Assembly (NCBI GenBank): GCA_913043285.1
Contig: CAJWML010000004.1
Location: 162,455-226,454 of the forward strand
DNA: 64,000 nucleotides
Direction: 5' to 3'
Source of the DNA: CAKZNE01 sp002695025
GTDB taxonomy: Bacteria > Bacteroidota > Bacteroidia > Flavobacteriales > Schleiferiaceae
Positions 57,541-64,000 of the stretch are shown here, in pieces. Both the position numbers and the translations under genes were made by a program. Within the stretch, counting starts at the first letter, position 1. The number at the start of each line of letters is the position of its first letter. The notes under the pieces were generated by a model, which ran no database searches, had not been told where the DNA came from, and saw nothing but the letters and a program-made list of their open reading frames with translations.

Positions 57541-58634
57541 TCTATCCAGTTATATCTTTTTGCAGCCAGAACAGTTAGCAATGCAAATACATCAGCATAT
57601 TCATAACCCAAAGACTTCATCATAAACCAAAATGAACTATGCTTTATAGCATGAGGATAAGTGGCCACATCCATAATATGAAAAGCCCCATCTTCCCTTA
57701 CACGCATGTCTATTCTACTGAATCCCTCAAGCCCGAGAACCAAGGCAGAATTTTTGACCGTCTCAATTATATCATTTAAGATGGTTGGATCAAATTCATC
57801 AAATTCAAAAAACTGATAACCGTCTTCATATACAATTTCATATGTTAAGAATAAATCATCAAGTTTTTTCTTTCCATCCACACTTAAACCTATGGATTTA
57901 AATGCGATAGGGTTTGAGTTGTAATTAATTACTGGGGTCTCGATTTCATAACCTGTTATGAACTCTTGTATAGTTAATGGCTGGTTCAACTTCTTAGATA
58001 ATAAGTTAAACTCTTGATCTAATTTTTGAGAATAATTAACTCGTGAATATTCATCTATTCCAACGCTGGCTGCTTCATACGTGGGTTTAATAATAATATT
58101 TGTATTAGGTGGCGGCTTTTGGTTCAACAGCCAGCCAGACTCATGACTAAAATACCAGCTTTGAGCTACAGGTAACCCGTGACACTTAAGTATTGAGCTT
58201 AAATGATATTTATGCCGGCAAAGGCTAACAACATAAGCATTTGAACTGGAATAGGGAATATTATGTAAGGTGCAGAAAGACGGTATCAAAGCCTTTTTAC
58301 CAGGTCCCTTCCCACTAGATGCGGCAGCATAGACCAACTTGAATTTCTTTGGAATTTTATCATAGTTACCTTCTAAGTACCACTTAATAAAGTTCATTTC
58401 TCCTGAAATATAAAGTGTATAGAAACTATTACTTCTAAATCCATTCGTTATTTCTTCATACTCACTTTCAGAATAATACTCCGTTCTGTGCTCATCATAA
58501 GGATAGACTAAAGTATCAGCAGAGCTATCCTGTCGAACGTTGGCAACTACGATGATACATACCTCACTGGCGATTGATGAAGATTGGCTAATTAGTTGGT
58601 CAATAATATTTTTATGTTCCTGTTTATAACTCAT
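57537..58634 (-). CDS. D-Ala-D-Ala-ligase-like ATP-grasp protein
   Basis: The ATG at 58634 gives 365 residues. The ATP-grasp core shows KPTYEAASVGI (about 180-190), an ATP-binding strand TIQEFITGYEIE, and GFSRIDMRV (Asp of the metal site). The N-terminal part (AAASSGKGPGKKALIPSFCTLHNIPYSSSNA) matches the Ddl-type layout. In the later metal-binding motif, DVATYPH stands where Ddl enzymes have EVNTxPG, so the usual Asn is missing. Activity is therefore uncertain. It converges with the ATPase gene and shares its 17-bp leader. Confidence 0.7.
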   Translation of the reverse strand: MSYKQEHKNIIDQLISQSSSIASEVCIIVVANVRQDSSADTLVYPYDEHRTEYYSESEYEEITNGFRSNSFYTLYISGEMNFIKWYLEGNYDKIPKKFKLVYAAASSGKGPGKKALIPSFCTLHNIPYSSSNAYVVSLCRHKYHLSSILKCHGLPVAQSWYFSHESGWLLNQKPPPNTNIIIKPTYEAASVGIDEYSRVNYSQKLDQEFNLLSKKLNQPLTIQEFITGYEIETPVINYNSNPIAFKSIGLSVDGKKKLDDLFLTYEIVYEDGYQFFEFDEFDPTILNDIIETVKNSALVLGLEGFSRIDMRVREDGAFHIMDVATYPHAIKHSSFWFMMKSLGYEYADVFALLTVLAAKRYNWID

Positions 58635-58648
58635 AATCAACAGTTATC
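58632..58648 (-). repeat. 17-bp leader repeat, right arm
   Basis: The reverse complement GATAACTGTTGATTATG is identical to 55013-55029 and contains the ATP-grasp start codon. The bases immediately outside differ. It lies 28 bases beyond the stop of the XerC-like recombinase gene. Confidence 0.7.
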
Positions 58649-58675
58649 CTTCATTGAAGTCAGGAGCATTTAAAT

Positions 58676-59620
58676 CTACGTTCCGGCCACCGCGAAATCC
58701 ATCCTAGGATGTTTAGCCTGAAGGATCTGCCTTTGCTTTTCCCTATTCACGTGAGTATAGATCTGGGTGGTTACAATAGAACTGTGGCCTAGCATGGCCT
58801 GTATGTATTTGATGTCCACTTCCTTTTCCAGTAGGAGGGTGGCGAAGGAGTGGCGGAACATATGCGGGGTCACATGCTTATTAACCTTAGCTTCCTGTGC
58901 CAGCTTCCGGATCATATTGCGGATGGACTGGTCCGTAAGGGCTTTACCCAGGCGGTTGACCAAAAAAGCTCCTTTGGCGTCCTGTATAAGTTTCGCAAAC
59001 TGCTTTTGATAATTACGCAATACTTCGAAAGTATGCGTATTGCAAATCTGGATGATACGCTCTTTGTTTCCCTTTCCTTTAATGGTAACCACCCCCGTAT
59101 CCAGGTTAATATGATCTGTTTTCAGGCCCGCTATTTCCGAAACCCGCGCGCCCGTAGCAAACAGAAGCTCAATAACTACCACGTTTCGTAAAGCTTCGAA
59201 ATAGGCATAATCAGATTCTCGTTTATTCTGTAGCTTTAGGTAAGCCGTTTTAAAGATGGCTCCCATTTCCTGAAGGTTTAGCGCTTTCGGCAATTGAAAA
59301 GGCTCTTTGATCTTGATCCGCATTTTCCGCAGAGGGTTTACTTCGATCCGGTCTTCAAACTCCAGGTAATTGAACATGGCCTTGATGGTAGCCACTTTCC
59401 GCTTTACCGATTTAGGTTTCAATACCGAAATGCTTTGCAGGTATTCTCGGAGCTCCGCTTTAGTAATAGCCCTCACTTCCAGGGAAAACTCTTTACTCCG
59501 CAAAAAACTTTGCAGTTGCAAAAGGTCTATCTCATAAAATTTAAGGGTTTTGTCGCTCAGGTTTTTTTCATAGCGACAGTGGTGGAGAAACTCCACAATG
59601 GCTTCTTTTAATAAATACAT
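58676..59620 (-). CDS. XerC-like tyrosine recombinase
   Basis: This 314-residue protein has an N-terminal SAM-like domain and a complete catalytic set: Arg in GARVSEIAG (about 158), Lys in the beta-hairpin KGKGNKERII, His-x-x-Arg in HMFRH (about 255), His in GHSSIVTTQIYTH, and the nucleophile Tyr (about 289). It is unlike the island integrase at 62478, which lacks the first Arg. It sits directly beside the ATPase/ATP-grasp cassette and could act on it, or resolve dimers. That role is inferred. Confidence 0.85.
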   Translation of the reverse strand: MYLLKEAIVEFLHHCRYEKNLSDKTLKFYEIDLLQLQSFLRSKEFSLEVRAITKAELREYLQSISVLKPKSVKRKVATIKAMFNYLEFEDRIEVNPLRKMRIKIKEPFQLPKALNLQEMGAIFKTAYLKLQNKRESDYAYFEALRNVVVIELLFATGARVSEIAGLKTDHINLDTGVVTIKGKGNKERIIQICNTHTFEVLRNYQKQFAKLIQDAKGAFLVNRLGKALTDQSIRNMIRKLAQEAKVNKHVTPHMFRHSFATLLLEKEVDIKYIQAMLGHSSIVTTQIYTHVNREKQRQILQAKHPRMDFAVAGT

Positions 59621-59729
59621 TGTCCTTGATGTGTTTTGAAAAAGCCGTAAAGAAAGGACTATATAGGAAGAAATGCCCAGATGGATAAAAAGGACCAGCT
59701 AACTTCTCAGAAAGTTCAAAATTGTAAGC

Positions 59730-60338
59730 CTACAACCCCTCAATCACCGATACAGACACCCCCGTTACATTGGAGATAATACGAGGATCCACCCCCTCTT
59801 TTTTAAAACCTCTGGCCATTTCTAGACGGTTTCTGTCTTCAACGAGTTTTGCCAGGTCATCCTCCATTTTTTCCACCTGTCCATCCAGGTATTCTTCTGG
59901 TAGGGCGTGTGCCAACTCTTTCATAAGGCCCATGTCCGCAAAGCTGTAGTAGTCTTCTTCGCTGATAATAATATGGTCATGCAATTTTACCCGCAAAACC
60001 TGGCTAACCTTCATCATGTGGCGGGTAAACTTCTTGTCCTCATCAGAGGGGCGGAGGTTGCCGGTGGGGTGGTTGTGTACGATGATAATGGAAACCGCAC
60101 TTTTATGAACGGCTAGCTGGTAAATACTGGTAGGGGTGGCCGAAACAGATATGTTAGAGCCCAGCCCAACCAGTTCAATATTGAGAATGCGGTTCTCAGC
60201 ATTCAGGCATACTACCCAAAGGTGCTCCTTTCCACGACCAATTTTGTTCTCCCGCAAAAGCACGTTTTGCATGATCAGGTACAGATCATCGGAGTTAAGG
60301 ATCTTGATCTTTTGTTCAGGAGTGAGGCGTACGTTCAT
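59730..60338 (-). CDS. radC: RadC-type JAMM protein
   Basis: This 202-residue protein has the RadC signature IIVHNHPTGNLRPSDEDKK followed by LHDHIIIS, giving the JAMM-type His/His/Asp metal site (about 90-125). The ~60-residue C-terminal extension is helical (LAKLVEDRNRLEMARGFKKEG, then ISNVTGVSVSVIEGL). Such RadC genes are common in Bacteroidota integrative elements. The exact role of RadC is unsettled; DNA repair or element maintenance are suggestions only. It precedes the XerC-like gene in the same direction. Confidence 0.85.
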   Translation of the reverse strand: MNVRLTPEQKIKILNSDDLYLIMQNVLLRENKIGRGKEHLWVVCLNAENRILNIELVGLGSNISVSATPTSIYQLAVHKSAVSIIIVHNHPTGNLRPSDEDKKFTRHMMKVSQVLRVKLHDHIIISEEDYYSFADMGLMKELAHALPEEYLDGQVEKMEDDLAKLVEDRNRLEMARGFKKEGVDPRIISNVTGVSVSVIEGL

Positions 60339-60461
60339 AACAATAAGTGAAGTTAGCCAAAAGTAGTAAAATCAAATCCACCCCCTAACCAAAGCAGGGG
60401 TGTTTTACTAAAACTATGGGGGGTGGGCCAATAGTGTGAAGGAGTGATTTATGGGGGTGTT

Positions 60462-62405
60462 TCAGTCGTTGTATGGATCCATAATACCCGAAGGAGAGTA
60501 CCCCGGTTTGCGCCAGAATTGTGCAAGGTTCACACTTCCCGCATATTCATTACTATATATTTTACGGGTTTTGCGTTCCCAGGGGTTTTCCGGTTCATCA
60601 TCCGGATCGGGGTATTCCAACTCAATACGCAGTTGGGTTTCAAAGTCACCTTCATACACCGGGGTGGTTAGTTTCCAATACTCATTTTTCTTCAGATATA
60701 CTGAATGGTAACTGTTGCCACACCAACTGCTGGGCAGGTATTCAATGTCCTGCCATTCACCCCGGGGGTTTTTAGCCTGTACTTTCATGTAGAGGCGGCT
60801 ATCCTGGGCAAAGAACTCAATCTTCTTACGGGTGGTATTGGCAACAATCACCCGATAACCCAGGTAACTTTTCCATAAAGTATCATGTACCTCTGTTTTA
60901 ACGGTAACAGAGAGTTCCTTTTCAGGAAGCTGCAAAGCTTTATCTATTTTTTGCGGTAAATTTTGCGACTCTGCGTATCCGCCATGACTATTGGGTTGTT
61001 CGGAAAAGGCAATAAAGTACCCGCCATTCATATAGTCGATATTCAAAGATTGTAGCTCGGTAATGGAGGTCTCTTCCTCTTGCCATATTACTTTTCCAGA
61101 AGTATCGATATAAGCGGGGTATCCGTTTTTAATACAATGCAACAAACCATTTTTAAACCCTTCGTAATCCAGGTCGTTGAGAGAAGGTTCTATAATAGTC
61201 TCACCCTTATAATTAGCTACTCCGTAGCAACTTTCACATTTTGGATTAAATGTCGTATCACTAAAATAAAAATGATGCTCATCCAGATGTGTTATACCAA
61301 TAAAGGAAGGCTCGATAATGTATTGACCCGATGTATTAATAACTCCCCAATTTCTATTTCCCGAGTCCAGAACTATGGAATGACCATTCATAAAAGTTTG
61401 CACTAAACTATAAGGTCTGGGGTGAGTGATCTTTCCCGTGGTATCGATAAGGTAGTTTTTACCATTAACCCTGGCAAAAGCCCGTCCATTGGAAAAGGAA
61501 GTTACATATCTGTATTCAGGCTTGTCAATAACAATGTCTCCTTTGGTGTTTATATAACCTTGATATGCTGTTTCCCGTTTATTCTTAGGAGTATCCTCTT
61601 CAGAACTATTTAAATAGACTACCACAAAGCCTTCGAATAAGCCACCGTGAAGCCATTGGTGCTCACCAAATTTCTTACGAAAGAGTATTTCTCCGTTTAT
61701 ATCTACAAAACCTGAGAAGGTTGCAGGGTCTGTATCATCTGGTTTTTCTACATGATCCTTGAACTTCAGGAAAGAGTTCCCATGGTATTGCAAAGATGAA
61801 AACCTCCCCATGGGGATCGTAAACTTCCCGGTGCTGTCAACCACCCCCGTGGCATCCACCCCCTCGTTTGTACTGTCTCCATTAATGAATAGTTGATAGT
61901 ACTCATTAACCAGAGGATTAATATCATCATATAATGTATCTACCAATAGAGAACCATCCTTTTGGATAATCCCTTTTCTATTATTCTTAGTAATTACCAT
62001 AGCTCGCCCGTTCTTAAATGGCCCCAGAGATATGAAGTTATGCTCAAAGATTATGTGTCCGGTACGATCAATGTAAAAAGGCTTTCCGTTTGTATAGATC
62101 ACGGCCACCCCCTCCCGGAAGGGTTCCGCAAATTCATATTGCGGGGGTATTGCCCATTCACCCCGGGGGTTGATATAACCGAACAGTCCATTTATCCTTG
62201 CCGGAGCGAGGTCTTCCGAGAATTCTCCCGCATTCAGGAAATGGGGCTCTATTACTATTTGTCCCTGGGGATTGATATATCCATATCGATCATTTTGACA
62301 AATCAATAACAGGGGGGTGTTTGTATCCATCACCGGAGGTGGAATAGGGGTGTATGCGGTAGCATATGCTATAAACAATACATAAGGCAGGATCAGGTAA
62401 CGCAT
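60462..62405 (-). CDS. exported WG-repeat protein
   Basis: This 647-residue protein has an N-terminal signal-like segment (LILPYVLFIAYATA) and many WG (KWG)-type repeats: YGYINPQGQIVIEPHF, FGYINPRGEWAIPPQYEF, WGVINTSGQYIIEP, and others (about 30-440). A C-terminal beta-rich domain (about 470-640) follows. WG repeats are found in bacterial surface and conflict-related proteins as sensor or binding modules. It is the gene next to the integrase; its cargo role is unknown. The other WG-like protein of the island is at 40148. Confidence 0.7.
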   Translation of the reverse strand: MRYLILPYVLFIAYATAYTPIPPPVMDTNTPLLLICQNDRYGYINPQGQIVIEPHFLNAGEFSEDLAPARINGLFGYINPRGEWAIPPQYEFAEPFREGVAVIYTNGKPFYIDRTGHIIFEHNFISLGPFKNGRAMVITKNNRKGIIQKDGSLLVDTLYDDINPLVNEYYQLFINGDSTNEGVDATGVVDSTGKFTIPMGRFSSLQYHGNSFLKFKDHVEKPDDTDPATFSGFVDINGEILFRKKFGEHQWLHGGLFEGFVVVYLNSSEEDTPKNKRETAYQGYINTKGDIVIDKPEYRYVTSFSNGRAFARVNGKNYLIDTTGKITHPRPYSLVQTFMNGHSIVLDSGNRNWGVINTSGQYIIEPSFIGITHLDEHHFYFSDTTFNPKCESCYGVANYKGETIIEPSLNDLDYEGFKNGLLHCIKNGYPAYIDTSGKVIWQEEETSITELQSLNIDYMNGGYFIAFSEQPNSHGGYAESQNLPQKIDKALQLPEKELSVTVKTEVHDTLWKSYLGYRVIVANTTRKKIEFFAQDSRLYMKVQAKNPRGEWQDIEYLPSSWCGNSYHSVYLKKNEYWKLTTPVYEGDFETQLRIELEYPDPDDEPENPWERKTRKIYSNEYAGSVNLAQFWRKPGYSPSGIMDPYND

Positions 62406-62477
62406 GGTTCAAGGTTTATAAATGTAACCCTGAAGCAAAATAGGAAATTGTGTTTGATTAGAGATGAAGAGGCTGGT

Positions 62478-63680
62478 CTATTTGAATCTGTCATTAACCA
62501 TTTGAATGTCCTGCAAAAGTTTGTTTTCAACTACCTTGGCGTAGATCTGGGTGGTTTTAATGGTGGTATGTCCCAGCATTTTACTGATGCTTTCAATGGG
62601 TACATTATTAGCCAGGGTAACCGTGGTAGCAAAGGTGTGCCGCGCCATATGGAAGGTAAGGTCCTTAGTGAAGCCACAGATATCCCCGATCTCTTTCAGG
62701 TAGGCATTAACCTTTTGATTGGTGGGGGTGGGGAGCAAGGCACCCCCAGGGGTGGAATAGGGGGTGTGTCGGTCTAAGATACGTTCCGCCTGCGGCAACA
62801 AAGGAATAACCGAATCCACGTTGCTTTTTTGCCGTGGTTTAATGATCCATTTTGCGTTATTGCGTTCAATGATATGCTTGTTTTGCAGGCTTTTCACATC
62901 CGAATACGCTAAACCGGTAAAGCAGGAGAATACAAATAAATCCCGGACCATGGCTATCCTTTCGATGGTTATCTCTTTATCCATGAGGGTCTGTAATTCG
63001 GTTTCGGTGAGGTACCCCCGGGTTTTACGTTCGTACTTCAGGCTGTATTTCTCAAACGGGTTTTGAGTAATGAGGTCTTTGCGCTTAGCTTCGTAGAGCA
63101 CCGCCCGCAAAGTCCGCATATATTTATTTGCGGTGTTGGTTTGGCAACCTTGCTCGATCTTCAGGAAGGAAATAAACGATTCCAGGAAAGCGTAACTAAT
63201 ACCAGGCAAGGGTATGTCGGAACGTCTTAATTTTTGATCCAGGAAAGTACGGATGTGCTTCAGGGTACTTTTGTAATTGATGATGGTGGATCGGGAATAA
63301 CCACGGCCTATCATCGTATGGATTTCAGAGATCCGAAGCTCGAAAAACTCCACAAGTCCTGATACCTTGTATTCACCTTCCAGATAATCCCGGATATCGG
63401 AAGGTTCAAAATACTCCTTGGTTCGGGCCAGGAATTCAGCGGCCTCTTTTACTTTGATCTTCCACTGCATCAGGGTATTATTGATCTCCTGGTCCTTCTT
63501 TTGAATACCGTTTACCATCTTCATTTCGTTACACCATCTTTCGGGGATACAGCTCAGGTTGGTAGAAATGTCCTTCCTTGCTCCTGCGAGCTTCACCCGG
63601 ATATAAATCGGAGCCTCTCCATTTTTGAGCATTTTGGAAGTTCTCAGGAAAAAATAGCATTGAAAATCAGAGGGTAACAT
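62478..63680 (-). CDS. island tyrosine integrase
   Basis: This 400-residue protein has the arm-binding and SAM-like N-terminal domains of Bacteroidota element integrases. Its C-terminal catalytic domain carries FTGLAYSDV (about 256) with Ala where the box-I Arg usually stands, as in CTnDOT-type integrases. It also has HMARH (about 342) and GHTTIKTTQIYAK with the Tyr nucleophile (about 377). The gene lies 246 bases from tRNA-Asp and points away from it, the normal place for the integrase of a tRNA-targeted island. Confidence 0.9.
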   Translation of the reverse strand: MLPSDFQCYFFLRTSKMLKNGEAPIYIRVKLAGARKDISTNLSCIPERWCNEMKMVNGIQKKDQEINNTLMQWKIKVKEAAEFLARTKEYFEPSDIRDYLEGEYKVSGLVEFFELRISEIHTMIGRGYSRSTIINYKSTLKHIRTFLDQKLRRSDIPLPGISYAFLESFISFLKIEQGCQTNTANKYMRTLRAVLYEAKRKDLITQNPFEKYSLKYERKTRGYLTETELQTLMDKEITIERIAMVRDLFVFSCFTGLAYSDVKSLQNKHIIERNNAKWIIKPRQKSNVDSVIPLLPQAERILDRHTPYSTPGGALLPTPTNQKVNAYLKEIGDICGFTKDLTFHMARHTFATTVTLANNVPIESISKMLGHTTIKTTQIYAKVVENKLLQDIQMVNDRFK

Positions 63681-63861
63681 ACATTTTCACTTTTAAAGTT
63701 CAACAAAAACAAAGTTTAGGGTTTTCGTGGAGCCTTTAAAATGCAAAGTGCTGTAAATCAATGCAAAATATACGCTGGAGGCAATTTTGGGTGTTTTTGG
63801 CCGGTGCACCCAAAAGTGCACCTGGAGGGTGCTTTTTTATGCATTTTCCTGCATATTGCCA
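63681..63861. other. integrase-tRNA intergenic region with hairpins
   Basis: The stretch contains the palindrome GGTGCA...TGCACC (63803-63822) and an overlapping hairpin GCACC-TGGAG-GGTGC followed by six T (63818-63838). These may be terminator or integrase arm-binding sites. No gene is supported; a minus-strand frame overlapping the tRNA is a shadow. Confidence 0.45.
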
Positions 63862-63899
63862 AAAACAAAAAAGCCTGAAAATCAACGACTTTCAGGCTT
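63862..63899 (-). terminator. new terminator of tRNA-Asp provided by the island
   Basis: A 10-bp stem AAGCCTGAAA / TTTCAGGCTT (63871-63880 and 63890-63899) closes a 9-base loop. On the minus strand it is followed by a T-rich run (AAAAACAAAA on the plus strand). It lies downstream of tRNA-Asp and replaces the stranded terminator at 37225-37253. Confidence 0.7.
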
Positions 63900-63920
63900 T
63901 TGCATTCTTCTGCTAATGTG

Positions 63921-63941
63921 CTTAGCGGTCCGGACGGGACT
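63921..63941. repeat. island attachment repeat, right copy
   Basis: CTTAGCGGTCCGGACGGGACT is identical to 37255-37275 and overlaps the 3' end of tRNA-Asp. This copy retains the intact tRNA. Confidence 0.85.
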
Positions 63942-63999
63942 CGAACCCGCGACCCCATGCGTGACAGGCATGTATTCTAACCAACTGAACTACCGGACC
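63926..63999 (-). tRNA. tRNA-Asp (GTC)
   Basis: On the minus strand the 74-base sequence folds as a tRNA with acceptor GGTCCGG / CCGGACC, anticodon loop CTGTCAC containing GTC, and T-arm GCGGG-TTCGAGT-CCCGT. The discriminator base is G, as expected for Asp, and CCA is not encoded. It is the integration site of the island. Its 3' end is supplied by the island copy of the attachment repeat. Confidence 0.95.
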
Positions 64000-64000
64000 A

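Larger units (their letters stand above)
37276..63941. mobile_element. tRNA-Asp genomic (defence) island, about 26.7 kb
   Basis: The segment lies between two identical 21-bp tRNA-Asp fragments. Its right end carries the intact tRNA gene and a tyrosine integrase (62478-63680). Its left end carries the stranded tRNA terminator. Cargo includes type I restriction-modification, OLD/TOPRIM, PD-(D/E)XK, ATPase/ATP-grasp, RadC, a XerC-like recombinase and WG-repeat genes. Base composition is mosaic, with several AT-rich genes. No relaxase or mating-pore genes are recognised, so transfer would need a helper. Confidence 0.85.

Noticed and set aside
63758..63958. Minus-strand frame overlapping tRNA-Asp
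   Set aside because: Begins in the tRNA sequence; a common artefact of tRNA T-arm sequence (SRVRVPSGP).
1..64000. CRISPR array
   Set aside because: No regularly spaced direct repeats of CRISPR type and no cas1 or effector genes were seen; Cas2-like genes stand alone.

Overview
The window comes from a Bacteroidota chromosome, most likely a flavobacterial-type lineage. Evidence: secreted proteins with C-terminal T9SS sorting domains, a two-component pair with a Reg_prop/Y_Y_Y-type sensor kinase, WG-repeat proteins, a Bacteroidota-style integrase in which the box-I Arg reads Ala, RadC-type JAMM proteins, and start codons without clear Shine-Dalgarno sequences.

Layout. (1) 1-2456: the 3' end of a DUF262/DUF1524-type nuclease gene, small membrane and Cas2-fold-like genes, and a TPR protein. 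(2) 2689-11836, minus strand: a compact six-gene operon read right to left. It encodes a vWA-like exported protein, a small multi-pass membrane protein, a tubulin/FtsZ-like GTPase, a giant actin/Hsp70-fold ATPase, a lipoprotein-like membrane protein and a membrane-anchored coiled-coil protein. It is one of the two strongest candidates here for a poorly described system: a predicted membrane-attached machine built on both a tubulin-like and an actin-like NTPase. (3) 11983-13514: small genes, including a DUF3892-like gene broken by an in-frame TAG. (4) 14022-23013: LytTR regulator, sensor kinase and T9SS-exported proteins. (5) 23180-36853: an HsdR relic whose nuclease domain is gone and whose 5' end abuts an IS110-family remnant, more exported proteins, a two-gene unit of unknown function, and a GIY-YIG-like gene pair.

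(6) 37255-63941: a genomic island of about 26.7 kb integrated in a tRNA-Asp gene. A 21-bp direct repeat of the tRNA 3' end flanks it. The intact tRNA and the integrase lie at the right end. The original tRNA terminator is stranded at the left end. The cargo looks like a defence island: helix-turn-helix control genes, a two-gene periplasmic unit carrying a shared amyloid-like motif, a type I restriction-modification system interrupted by a UvrD-like helicase and two AT-rich genes, an OLD-type ATPase/TOPRIM nuclease with a small partner, a PD-(D/E)XK protein, a convergent ATPase/ATP-grasp pair framed by a 17-bp inverted repeat, a XerC-like recombinase, RadC and a second WG-repeat protein. I saw no conjugation genes, so the island can probably integrate and excise but not transfer itself.

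Functions are assigned by motif recognition from the sequence alone. No database search was run.
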